From assembly GCF_900142395.1 (NCBI RefSeq), contig NZ_FRAS01000010.1, positions 1 to 64,000 on the forward strand: 64,000 nt of DNA, given 5' to 3'. The notes below the pieces were generated by a model that was given only the letters and a program-made list of their open reading frames with translations, searched no databases and was not told the origin of the DNA. How positions within the stretch are numbered: the stretch's first letter is position 1; every line of letters starts with the position of its first letter. The translations under genes were made by a program, and so were the position numbers. Below, in pieces: positions 1-7,804 of the stretch. This DNA is from Hymenobacter psychrotolerans DSM 18569. Lineage in GTDB: Bacteria; Bacteroidota; Bacteroidia; Cytophagales; Hymenobacteraceae.

Positions 1-537
1 ACGTGCTCGACTCGTTTCCGGTGGCCGTGTGCCACAACACGCGCATTCCGCGCTGCAAGCTCTTGACGGGCAAGGCCTACCACGGCCGCTGCGCCAGCAA
101 GCGCGGTTGGTTTTACGGCCTGAAAGTGCAGGTGGTGGCTACCAGCGACGGCATTCCCGTCGAGTTCCACATCCACGCCGGGGCCGAGTCGGAGCAAACC
201 GGCCAGCGCGGGCTGCCGTTGGACCTGCCCATCGGTAGCGTCCTGTACACCCATGCCGGCTACACGGACTACGTGGCCGAGGACCTCTTCCACGAGGCCA
301 GCGGCAGCCAGCAGGTCACGGCTCGCCGCACCAACAGCACACGCCCGCTGCACCCGGCGCAAACCTTTCTGCTCCAGTATTTCCGCAAAGGCATCGAAAC
401 CTGTTTCAGCCAACTCACGGCCCGCTTTCCCAAGCAGATTCATGCCGTGACAGCCGCCGGATTTGCCCTCAAAATTGCCCTCTTCGTTTTCGCCCACACC
501 CTCCACCAAGCCGGCCTATAGCCCGCAACTTGGGTTT
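1..537 (+). mobile_element. IS982-type insertion sequence, right-hand part
   Basis: The transposase fragment is followed within about 15 bases by GCAACTTGGGTT (526-537), a plausible right terminal inverted repeat. The left end lies outside the window, so neither the repeat pair nor a target-site duplication can be checked. Immediately to the right the base composition drops to very AT-rich, which marks the insertion boundary. Confidence 0.6.
3..521 (+). CDS. IS982-family transposase, 3' part (5' end outside window)
   Basis: This is the catalytic half of a DDE transposase of the IS982 family, which cuts and joins DNA at the element ends. The frame is open at the left window edge, so the N-terminal part is missing. 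Seen: the DSFPVxVCxNxRI block with the first catalytic Asp (fragment residue 3), the ASKRGWFYGLKVQ strand, and the RKGIETCFSQL block with the catalytic Glu (residue 132). The second catalytic Asp normally sits just before the GYTDY motif. Here the fragment reads THAGYTDY, with His at residue 84 (bases 252-254). If my alignment is right, the transposase is catalytically dead. The family call is firm; the substitution is from memory of the family consensus. Confidence 0.88.
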   Translation: MLDSFPVAVCHNTRIPRCKLLTGKAYHGRCASKRGWFYGLKVQVVATSDGIPVEFHIHAGAESEQTGQRGLPLDLPIGSVLYTHAGYTDYVAEDLFHEASGSQQVTARRTNSTRPLHPAQTFLLQYFRKGIETCFSQLTARFPKQIHAVTAAGFALKIALFVFAHTLHQAGL

Positions 538-735
538 GCTAATTAAGATTATATATAAGTGTTGTTACCTAATTTACGTCATGCATATTCTATGCTTTTG
601 AATCTATAGTAACGAAGTAAGGCCTATCTATTAATCAGGAGTCCTGAATATGAGCTGTAGTTGAGAAGATACGATTGATGGGGAGCGTCCTTATTCGGGC
701 TGCTTATGTCTATCTTCATGCTTCAATGCTTCCTC
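538..735. other. AT-rich intergenic junction
   Basis: This stretch between the IS element and the BatA-like gene is far richer in A+T than the rest of the window. It contains runs such as TTAAGATTATATATAAG. No gene, tRNA or clear promoter element was found in it. Confidence 0.6.
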
Positions 736-2793
736 ATGTCCTTAACTCACCCTTGGTTTCTACTTGGTCTGCTTGCGTTAGCTATTCCTATAGCTATCCA
801 TCTATTTGAACTGCGGCGGCCTAAGCGCGTGGTCTTTACTAATGTTGAGTTTATCAAGGAAGTCAGGCTAGTTACTGCTCGCCAGCGTAAACTCAAGCAT
901 CTGTGGATTTTGCTGGCCCGACTAAGCTTCGTTTTGTTTCTGGTCATGATGTTTGTGCAGCCTTATATAGCTGCTCCAATACAGGATAGTAAGCAACGTG
1001 TAGTGGGTGTGGTGGTCGATTCTTCCCCTAGCATGCAGGCTGGCGCGAGTGAAGCAGACAACTATTTCGATCAAGCAGTAGAGCAAGCCAGGAATCTGCC
1101 GAATGCTTATTCAGCAGGTGGGCAGTTCATGTTTGCTCAAGATCAACTTCAGCCATTGAACTCGGCAGCTTATCGGGAGTCGTTGGATAAGCTGCGGGTT
1201 TCCGGGCAGAGCGCTAGCCTTACTAACTTGATCAACCGTGCCGGAGCTAGTGTGGGGGCTCAGAAGGCAGGGGAGATATTTGTCTTTTCGGACTTTCAGA
1301 GAAATGCGTTTACCGTTCAGAGCTTGGAAAAGCTGGACTCAACGCAACAAGTGTTTCTAGTCCCGGTAGGTGGAGCAAATTCGCGCAATGCTTTTGTGGA
1401 TAGTGTCTGGCTTGATGACGCATTTGTGCGCAGCAACACCGATATAACGGTTCATGTGCGTCTACGCAATGGCGGAAAAGAGCCAGTAGAAAATTGCCAG
1501 GTGAAACTGTTCGTTGGCCAGCAGCAAGCTACGGCCTTCACGGTGACGGTGCCGGCGAAAGAGCCAATTGCTGTGACTGCGCGCGTGCGCATAACCTCAG
1601 CTGCCCCTGCCTACTGTAGAGTGGAGTTGGAGGACTATCCGGTTACGTTCGACAACGCTTATTATTTCTCGCTGCAGCCCTCTCCCAAAGTGCGCGTACT
1701 GGATATAGCCGGGCCGCAAGTGCCGCCGACGCAGCAACTATACTCCAACGAACCACTGTTCAGCTACAGCCGCACAACTGCCGGTAGCCTGAGCTATCAG
1801 TCAATTGAGGGAGCCAGCCTGGTACTGGTGCAAGGGCAGAGTCAACTAACTGCCAGCCTGCGCGAGAGTCTGCAACGAGTGGTGCAGCGTGGTGGTTCGG
1901 TCGCAATTGTGCCTACCAGTAATGTGCAGGGGCGCGCTTCCTACGATTTGCTTTTCCGAGAGCTTGGCGTTGGGCCAGTGCAATGGGAGGATGCGGCCAG
2001 CGCGCCGGTGTTACGCTCCGTGGCCACACCTGAGCGGCGCAACCCCTTCTTTCGGGATGTATTTAGTGCGCAAAGCCGCCAGCCGGTGATGCCTAAGGCG
2101 GCGCCGGTGTTGCGCTGGTCACGGTCGGGTAGCGAAATTCTGCGGCTGCAGGACGGTGACGGGTTTCTGGGGGCATTTACCAGCGGCAACGGAACAGTCT
2201 ACTTGTTTTCGACTCCGTTTGATGAGGCGCGTACCGATTTTATGCAGCACGCTTTGTTTGTGCCGGTGATGTACCGGCTGGCAATGCAGAGCTTCCAGCG
2301 TGAGCAGCAGCCGGCGTATCGGCTCAACCAAGGAACCGTTGTGGTACCGGTAGATGCCGTTCCGGGCCAGGGTGAGCAGGTATTCAAGCTCATTAAAGAC
2401 AGCCTGACCTACATTCCCAGTCAGCGGCTACAGGCCGGTACGCTCCGCTTTGAAGTGCCGGCTGCCATGCGCGAGCCGGGCTTCTACACATTGGTGCGTG
2501 GCAGCCAGCCGGTGGCTACGTTGGCGTTCAATATTGACAAAAAAGAGTCGGAGCTGGCGGCTTACTCCGCGGAGGAATTGCGGCAGCTCATCGGGCCTAC
2601 CCGCAAGAACGTGCAGGTGTATGACGCCAGTACGGGTGAGTCGGTGGCGGCGCGCTACAAGGCGGAGCGGGTAGGCACCCCGCTGTGGCAGTATTGCCTG
2701 TGGGCCGCGCTGGCTTCCCTGCTGGCCGAAGTGCTGTTGCTGCGCTTCATGAACCGTACTAAAACCGCCGAGCCGGTGGCCATGGCCGCCTAG
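736..2793 (+). CDS. BatA-like membrane protein with von Willebrand A-like domain
   Basis: A membrane-anchored protein of about 685 residues whose N-terminus (HPWFLLGLLALAIPIAIHLF) is the typical BatA N-terminal domain: two membrane segments separated by a basic loop. A VVDSSPSMQ motif near residue 95 resembles the DxSxS metal site of von Willebrand A domains. A further membrane helix lies near the C-terminus. I chose the ATG at 736 over an in-frame ATG at 706 because family members start with the MSxxxPWFLLG segment. Such proteins occur in Bacteroidota envelope operons, but their exact role is unclear. Codon use in the first 1.1 kb is much more AT-rich than in the last 0.9 kb. Confidence 0.85.
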   Translation: MSLTHPWFLLGLLALAIPIAIHLFELRRPKRVVFTNVEFIKEVRLVTARQRKLKHLWILLARLSFVLFLVMMFVQPYIAAPIQDSKQRVVGVVVDSSPSMQAGASEADNYFDQAVEQARNLPNAYSAGGQFMFAQDQLQPLNSAAYRESLDKLRVSGQSASLTNLINRAGASVGAQKAGEIFVFSDFQRNAFTVQSLEKLDSTQQVFLVPVGGANSRNAFVDSVWLDDAFVRSNTDITVHVRLRNGGKEPVENCQVKLFVGQQQATAFTVTVPAKEPIAVTARVRITSAAPAYCRVELEDYPVTFDNAYYFSLQPSPKVRVLDIAGPQVPPTQQLYSNEPLFSYSRTTAGSLSYQSIEGASLVLVQGQSQLTASLRESLQRVVQRGGSVAIVPTSNVQGRASYDLLFRELGVGPVQWEDAASAPVLRSVATPERRNPFFRDVFSAQSRQPVMPKAAPVLRWSRSGSEILRLQDGDGFLGAFTSGNGTVYLFSTPFDEARTDFMQHALFVPVMYRLAMQSFQREQQPAYRLNQGTVVVPVDAVPGQGEQVFKLIKDSLTYIPSQRLQAGTLRFEVPAAMREPGFYTLVRGSQPVATLAFNIDKKESELAAYSAEELRQLIGPTRKNVQVYDASTGESVAARYKAERVGTPLWQYCLWAALASLLAEVLLLRFMNRTKTAEPVAMAA

Positions 2794-2814
2794 AATGGAA
2801 GCAGGCGTCGTATC

Positions 2815-3363
2815 TTGCCGCTCTCATCTGATTTGCTCTTGGAAACTACTGCTCCTACTTCCAGCCCGGTTTTGCGCACTGCTTTGTTGTGCGGCACGGT
2901 AGCTGGCCTGCTCTGCATTGGTTGGGTCCTCTTTCTGTACCTGACCGACAACAACCCATACGGTCCTAAACGGACACTGTCGGATTTCTTCCCTCCGATT
3001 GCCGCTGTTGTCAGCCAGATTCTGTTGCGGAGGTATTATGCCGAAGGGCCTGGGTTGGGGAAGGCAGTAGGCGTGGGAGTATTGGTGACGGTGCTGACTG
3101 CGCTGCTGGCCGCTACCGGGCTCTACCTGTTCGCCCGCACTGCCGATGCCAGCCTCATCGAGCAGCATCTGGTGGAGGCCCGGCAGCTGCTGGAAAATGC
3201 CAAGTCGTTGTATATGGCCCAGACCAACGGGCGGCAGCAATTTGAGGCTACACTGCGCAATCTGGCGCATACTCCGGCGGCTTTTGCACAGGACGAATTT
3301 CTGAAGAAGATGCTGCTGGGCATCTTAATCAGTATTCCAGGCGGGATATTCCTGAGGAAATAG
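2815..3363 (+). CDS. DUF4199-family membrane protein
   Basis: A 182-residue integral membrane protein that looks like a DUF4199 member: four hydrophobic segments, a short NPYGP loop after the first, and a long charged loop before the last helix. The function of DUF4199 proteins is not known. The frame opens with TTG at 2815, and no in-frame ATG precedes the first membrane helix. It lies 21 bases after the BatA-like gene and 48 bases before a second DUF4199 gene, so co-transcription is likely. It shares domain architecture with its neighbour but has diverged strongly. Confidence 0.72.
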   Translation: MPLSSDLLLETTAPTSSPVLRTALLCGTVAGLLCIGWVLFLYLTDNNPYGPKRTLSDFFPPIAAVVSQILLRRYYAEGPGLGKAVGVGVLVTVLTALLAATGLYLFARTADASLIEQHLVEARQLLENAKSLYMAQTNGRQQFEATLRNLAHTPAAFAQDEFLKKMLLGILISIPGGIFLRK

Positions 3364-3411
3364 AATATTGCACCCTGCAAATTCTTTCTTCCACTTTCCA
3401 ACACCTTTCCC

Positions 3412-3936
3412 ATGGAAAACACAACTACTCCTGTTACGACCAGCGCCGTAGCCATCCGCTATGGCCTGCTGACCGGGCTGGTATCCATCATTTTCTCGTT
3501 TCTGCAACTCAGCCTCATCGACGATCCGGAAACACCGCTGCGCTGGCTGAGTCTGGTGATTCTTGCGGTAGGCATCTGGCTGGCCCATAAACAGTTTAAG
3601 CAGCTTAATAATGGGTTTATGAGCTACGGCCAGGGTGTGAGCCTTGGCACCATCCTGGCAACAGTTTCGGGAGTGATTGGAGGGGTGTTCAGCTACATAT
3701 ACTTCACGTTCATCGACCCTACCTATATGCAGCGCGTTATGGACCTGACCCGCTCACGCATGGAGGAAAAAGGCATGGACGACGCCCAAGTCGACCAGGC
3801 TATGGCTATGGCGGAAAAGTTTTCCGGGCCAATAGCTACCACGATATTCGCGGTTCTGGGAGCCTTGCTTATTGGCCTCATCATTTCACTGGTGATATCT
3901 GCCATCACCAAACATGCCCGCCCCGAGTTTGAGTAA
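3412..3936 (+). CDS. DUF4199-family membrane protein, second copy
   Basis: A 174-residue protein with four predicted membrane segments and the DUF4199 layout. These include a FMSYGQGVSLGTIL segment around residues 63-77 and a charged loop carrying DPTYMQRVMDLTRSRMEEKGM before the last helix. It overlaps the start of the following glycosyltransferase by 23 bases, which points to translational coupling. DUF4199 proteins are often found next to family 2 glycosyltransferases in Bacteroidota (from memory), which suggests a membrane partner or accessory role in lipid-linked sugar transfer. That role is inference. Confidence 0.82.
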   Translation: MENTTTPVTTSAVAIRYGLLTGLVSIIFSFLQLSLIDDPETPLRWLSLVILAVGIWLAHKQFKQLNNGFMSYGQGVSLGTILATVSGVIGGVFSYIYFTFIDPTYMQRVMDLTRSRMEEKGMDDAQVDQAMAMAEKFSGPIATTIFAVLGALLIGLIISLVISAITKHARPEFE

Positions 3937-4909
3937 ACGTCCTTCTTTTCCGGTTGAGCTATCCATCGTCGTTCCGTTGCTCAACGAAGCCGAGTCGCTG
4001 CCGGAGCTGACCCGCTGGATACACCGCGTGCTAACCCAGCATGGGCTTACCTACGAGGTGATTCTGGTAGACGACGGCTCCACCGACACTTCCTGGGAAG
4101 TAATTGAGGAGCTGGCCGAAACCGATACGCACCTGCGCGGCATCCGCTTCAACCGCAACTACGGCAAGTCGGCGGCCCTGAACGTGGGCTTCAAGGAAAC
4201 GAGCGGGCGGGTGGTGTGCACCATGGACGCCGACCTGCAGGACTCGCCGGAAGAGCTGCCCGAACTGTACCGCATGATTACGGAGCAGGGCTACGACCTG
4301 GTGAGCGGCTGGAAAAAGAAGCGCTTCGACCCCTTGTCGAAAACCATTCCGACCAAGCTGTTCAACGGCGTCACGCGTTGGATTTCGGGCATCCAGCTGC
4401 ACGATTTCAACTGCGGCCTCAAAGCCTACGACCACCGCGTGGTACGCAGCATCGAGGTGTATGGCGAAATGCACCGCTATATCCCCGTTATTGCCAAATG
4501 GGCAGGTTTCCGCAAGATTGGCGAGAAGGTGGTGCAGCACCAGGAGCGTAAGTACGGCACCACCAAGTTCGGGCTGGAGCGGTTCGTGTACGGCTTCCTC
4601 GATTTGATGAGCATCACGTTCGTGAGCCGATTCCGGCGGCGCCCCATGCACTTTTTCGGCACGATGGGCATGATTTCGTTTGTGCTCGGGATGCTGATTA
4701 CGCTGTGGCTGGTGAGCGAAAAGGTGTATCTGTCCTTCCACAACCTGGAGGCCCGCAACGTAACAGACCAGCCGCTGTTTTTCCTGGCCCTGACGGCCGT
4801 GATGATTGGGGCTATGCTGTTCCTGACGGGCTTCCTGGCTGAGCTGATCCAGCTGAACGGCGCCAACCGCAACGACTACCTGGTGCGGGACAAGGTAAAC
4901 CTTACGTAA
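3914..4909 (+). CDS. Family 2 glycosyltransferase, polyprenyl-phosphate type with membrane tail
   Basis: A 331-residue GT-A fold enzyme. The N-terminal half carries the nucleotide-sugar site (VDDGSTDTSW near residue 55, TMDADLQDSPEEL near 105) and a DFNCGLKAYDHRV acceptor segment. Two long membrane helices follow in the last 100 residues. This layout matches enzymes that load a sugar onto undecaprenyl phosphate (ArnC, GtrB and DPM1 relatives). The sugar cannot be read from the sequence. It overlaps the upstream DUF4199 gene and is followed by a strong hairpin before the GT4 gene. Confidence 0.9.
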   Translation: MPAPSLSKRPSFPVELSIVVPLLNEAESLPELTRWIHRVLTQHGLTYEVILVDDGSTDTSWEVIEELAETDTHLRGIRFNRNYGKSAALNVGFKETSGRVVCTMDADLQDSPEELPELYRMITEQGYDLVSGWKKKRFDPLSKTIPTKLFNGVTRWISGIQLHDFNCGLKAYDHRVVRSIEVYGEMHRYIPVIAKWAGFRKIGEKVVQHQERKYGTTKFGLERFVYGFLDLMSITFVSRFRRRPMHFFGTMGMISFVLGMLITLWLVSEKVYLSFHNLEARNVTDQPLFFLALTAVMIGAMLFLTGFLAELIQLNGANRNDYLVRDKVNLT

Positions 4910-4924
4910 GACAACACGAGCTGA

Positions 4925-4965
4925 AACGTCATGCGAAGCCGCAGCTTTGCATGACGTTCTTTTTT
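4925..4965 (+). terminator. Hairpin with T-tract between GT2 and GT4 genes
   Basis: Perfect 10-bp arms AACGTCATGC (4925-4934) and GCATGACGTT (4949-4958) are followed by CTTTTTT. It resembles a rho-independent terminator and ends only about 10 bases before the next start codon. It may therefore limit transcription into the GT4 gene or act as an attenuator. Confidence 0.75.
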
Positions 4966-4975
4966 GCAGAAGCCT

Positions 4976-6106
4976 ATGAAAGTGGTCATCATCGGGCCGG
5001 CGTATCCGCTCAGGGGCGGGCTGGCCACCTACAACGAACGACTGGCCCGCGCCTTCCGCGAAGTCGGCGACGAGGTGCGGCTGGTGACATTTTCGCTGCA
5101 ATACCCCGATTTCCTGTTTCCGGGCCAGACGCAGTTCAGCACCGAGCCCGGCCCCGCCGACCTCGATATCGAAGTCAGCATCAACTCCGTGAACCCCTGG
5201 ACGTGGTGGCGCGTGGGCAATAAGCTACGCCGCGAAAAGCCGGATCTGGTGATTTTTCGGTTCTGGCTGCCGTTTATGGGGCCGGCGCTGGGCACGATTG
5301 CGCGAGTAATTCGCCGCAACCGCCACACCCGCCTCGTCGCCATCACCGATAATGTAATTCCGCACGAGAAGCGCCCCGGCGACCGGCCACTCACGCAGTA
5401 TTTCCTTGCAGCCTGCCACGGTTTCGTGACCATGAGCCGGGCGGTGCTGGCCGATTTGCGCCGCCTGCATTTCCGGCAGCCGGCCCTCTACAAGCCGCAT
5501 CCGCTCTACGACAATTTCGGCCCGCTCAGGCCCAAAGCAGAGGCCCGGCAAGCCCTAGGCCTCGACCCGGCGTTCGGTTACCTGCTGTTCTTTGGCTTTA
5601 TCCGGGCCTACAAGGGGCTCGATATTCTGCTGGAAGCGTTTGCCGACCCCCGCCTGGCCGCATTGCCCGTGAAACTCATTGTAGCGGGCGAATACTACGA
5701 GGACGCCGCGCCCTACGAAGCCCTGATCCGGCAGCACAACCTGGAAAGCCGCCTGATTCGCGCCACCGACTTCATTCCGAATGAGCGGGTGGTAGACTAT
5801 TTCTGCGCCGCCGATATGGTAGTGCAGCCCTACAAAAACGCCACGCAGAGCGGCGTTTCGCAGATTGCCTATCATTTCGAGCGGCCCATGCTGGTGACAG
5901 ACGTAGGCGGCCTGGCTGAGCTGATACCGGATGGCGAAGTCGGCTACGTAGTACCGCCGAAGCCCCAGGCTATTGCCGATGCGCTGGTGGATTTCTACGA
6001 ACACCAGCGCGAAGCGGAGTTTACGGCCGGCGTATGGGCGCGCAAAAAGGAATTCTCGTGGAGCGAGATGGTGACGGCCTTGAAGGAAGTCGCCAGCCCC
6101 AGTTGA
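4976..6106 (+). CDS. Family 4 glycosyltransferase
   Basis: A 376-residue GT-B enzyme. The N-terminal domain begins MKVVIIGPAYPLRGGLATYN, the glycine-rich acceptor loop of GT4 enzymes. The C-terminal domain holds the donor site, with LLFFGFIRAYKGLDILLEA near residue 200 and a QSGVSQIAYHFERPMLVTDVGGL segment near 300. It probably transfers a sugar in envelope polysaccharide or glycolipid synthesis; donor and acceptor are unknown. I chose the ATG at 4976 over an upstream in-frame codon because conserved sequence starts there. It follows the GT2 gene in the same direction across a hairpin. Confidence 0.88.
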   Translation: MKVVIIGPAYPLRGGLATYNERLARAFREVGDEVRLVTFSLQYPDFLFPGQTQFSTEPGPADLDIEVSINSVNPWTWWRVGNKLRREKPDLVIFRFWLPFMGPALGTIARVIRRNRHTRLVAITDNVIPHEKRPGDRPLTQYFLAACHGFVTMSRAVLADLRRLHFRQPALYKPHPLYDNFGPLRPKAEARQALGLDPAFGYLLFFGFIRAYKGLDILLEAFADPRLAALPVKLIVAGEYYEDAAPYEALIRQHNLESRLIRATDFIPNERVVDYFCAADMVVQPYKNATQSGVSQIAYHFERPMLVTDVGGLAELIPDGEVGYVVPPKPQAIADALVDFYEHQREAEFTAGVWARKKEFSWSEMVTALKEVASPS

Positions 6107-6136
6107 GCAGCGCTTGTATTTTGAGCCGTAGCATAA

Positions 6137-6171
6137 AAAGAGCCTCCCGCACTGCAGTCGGGAGGCTCTTT
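6137..6171. terminator. Bidirectional terminator between convergent glycosyltransferase genes
   Basis: Perfect inverted repeat AAAGAGCCTCCCG (6137-6149) and CGGGAGGCTCTTT (6159-6171), with A and T runs on the outside. It can end transcripts from both convergent genes. Confidence 0.88.
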
Positions 6172-6190
6172 GCTTACTGTGTAGCTGGCA

Positions 6191-7288
6191 TTATACCGGT
6201 ACGCTTGCCTGCACAGCGGCGAATACCTTTTCAGCCGGCAAATCCTCCATGCAACTGGTACCGAGCTGGCAGGTGCCGCGGTAGAAACACACGCACTGCT
6301 TGTCCGGCCCCACCAGCTGGCCGCGGCCGTAGAGGTCGAATTCGTAAGGGTTGAAGATGTTGTTCATCAGGATGGTGGGCTTGCCCAGCGCAATGCTGAT
6401 GTGCATGCCCATGGTCACCTGCGTCACGATGCCGTCCATTTGGTGCATGAGGTTGATGAACTGCTGCAGCGGAAACGTGCCCAGATACGTGGCGCCGGTG
6501 GCAGCCTGCAGCACCTGGTTGCGGGCGTTTTCTGCTTCGCCGCCCAGGAGCACGGGCGCGTAGCCGGCGGCCTGCAGCTGTGTAATCAGGGCAATCCATT
6601 TCTCGTCCGACCACAGGCGCGTCGTCCACCGGTCGCCGCAGCCGGTGTTGAGGCCGATGCGCGGCCGGCCCTCCGGGAGGGCTTCCCAGCGGTAGCCCTT
6701 GTCCTCGTGCGTGTCGAACACGTATTCTTCGCCCCGGAAATCGAAGCCGCACAGCTCGAATATCTCCTGCACGTAGGGCTTCTGGTTCTGCAGGCTGAGC
6801 TGGTCGAAAACGCCGGTCAGGAATTTATGGTGAGCCTGCTCGTTCTGGGGCCACGCTACCCCGTCGTACTCGCGCAGCGTGTAGCCGAACTTAGCCGGCG
6901 CCTCTACTTTGAGCAGCAGCGCGCAGGCTTCCTTTTCCTTGTCGAGGTTGATGGCTACATCGAAGTGCCGGGCCATAAGCTGCAGAGAGCTGGCGAAATC
7001 GAACTTCAGAATCTCGTCTACCTCCCCCTGGGGCAGAATGGCGGGCGTGAGCGTGAGCCACGTAATATAGCAGCCCGGGTACTCCTGGCGCAGCCGGCGC
7101 AGCAGCGGCGTGGTCCGAATTACGTCGCCGATGGCACCCAGCTTGATGAGCAGAATGCGTTTCTGAACCGGCGCGTACACCGGACAGCTCTGGCAGATGT
7201 AGCCGTGCTCCTTGTTAGGGCGGCAGGGCAGGTCGCCGCGGAAATAGCGGCAGTCGGCATGAACAGTGACGCCGGAAAGGTCGGACAT
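6191..7288 (-). CDS. Family 9 glycosyltransferase with cysteine clusters
   Basis: A 365-residue GT-B enzyme of the heptosyltransferase-like family 9. It shows the ILLIKLGAIGDVIRTTPLLRRL signature near residue 45 and the donor-domain segment RIGLNTGCGDRW in the middle. It is likely to act in lipopolysaccharide or surface glycan assembly. The start at 7288 gives MSDLSG; an ATG three codons upstream is also possible. Odd feature: about 40 residues before the catalytic fold hold four cysteines (C-x8-C-x9-C-x2-C). A second set, C-x-C-x5-C-x5-C, lies near the C-terminus. Together they could bind a metal. A TATCTTCG element lies 22 bases upstream. Confidence 0.88.
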   Translation of the reverse strand: MSDLSGVTVHADCRYFRGDLPCRPNKEHGYICQSCPVYAPVQKRILLIKLGAIGDVIRTTPLLRRLRQEYPGCYITWLTLTPAILPQGEVDEILKFDFASSLQLMARHFDVAINLDKEKEACALLLKVEAPAKFGYTLREYDGVAWPQNEQAHHKFLTGVFDQLSLQNQKPYVQEIFELCGFDFRGEEYVFDTHEDKGYRWEALPEGRPRIGLNTGCGDRWTTRLWSDEKWIALITQLQAAGYAPVLLGGEAENARNQVLQAATGATYLGTFPLQQFINLMHQMDGIVTQVTMGMHISIALGKPTILMNNIFNPYEFDLYGRGQLVGPDKQCVCFYRGTCQLGTSCMEDLPAEKVFAAVQASVPV

Positions 7289-7309
7289 AAGGGGCACGGT
7301 TAGGAACCG

Positions 7310-7317
7310 CGAAGATA
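7310..7317 (-). promoter_or_regulatory. -7 element TATCTTCG for GT9 gene
   Basis: Matches the Bacteroidota TAnnTTTG -7 motif with one change. It lies 22 bases upstream of the GT9 start codon, implying a short leader. Confidence 0.5.
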
Positions 7318-7330
7318 GCCAGCCAGTCCG

Positions 7331-7626
7331 ATGTTGGGTATAGCCTTTAACGGGGAAGTAGCTGCGGAATACGCGGCGCCTCCGGATTATGGCTCCCTGG
7401 CGCGTCAGATTCGGCGGGCCTGGAGGCGGGCCGCACCGAGTACCAGTTTGGCAAGTCGGTGCATTGGGCGGCAGGAGGCATCAGCTTGTCGCGGGTGCTG
7501 GCCGGCAGCTCACCAGAAGCGCTGCCTGAAGCGAAAGAAGTGAAGTCTGACATGCAAATCGGCGATTGGTACAAGGGCGAGTTTGTACCAAAGTTTCACC
7601 AATTCCTTCTACTTGGCAATACCTAG
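7331..7626 (+). pseudogene. Possible decayed coding remnant in 0.5-kb gap
   Basis: The gap 7289-7804 has no intact gene. Two adjacent reading frames look like coding sequence. One runs from ATG 7331 (MLGIAFNGEVAAEYAAPPDYG) to about 7400. The next frame runs from about 7402 to the stop at 7624-7626 and includes the segments EAGRTEYQFGKSVHWAAGG and QIGDWYKGEFVPKFHQF. A single frameshift near 7400 would join them. I do not recognise the family. The rest of the gap (7627-7745) is AT-richer and shows nothing. Confidence 0.35.
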
Positions 7627-7745
7627 TTTTCGGTATTTTAACCAGAATCACCTAGTGTTAAGCTAATGGGAACATGTATCCACGGCACTACGAGGCAAGA
7701 GCGGAGACGGACACAAGCAGTTGCCGGAAGACTCTCCAGCACATA

Positions 7746-7783
7746 GCAAAGCCCGGCCGGTACAACTGCCAACCGGGCTTTGC
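7746..7783 (-). terminator. Terminator hairpin after purB
   Basis: Inverted repeat GCAAAGCCCGG (7746-7756) and CCGGGCTTTGC (7773-7783), 22 bases past the purB stop codon. Confidence 0.7.
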
Positions 7784-7804
7784 ACAACACGTCAATCGGA
7801 CTTC

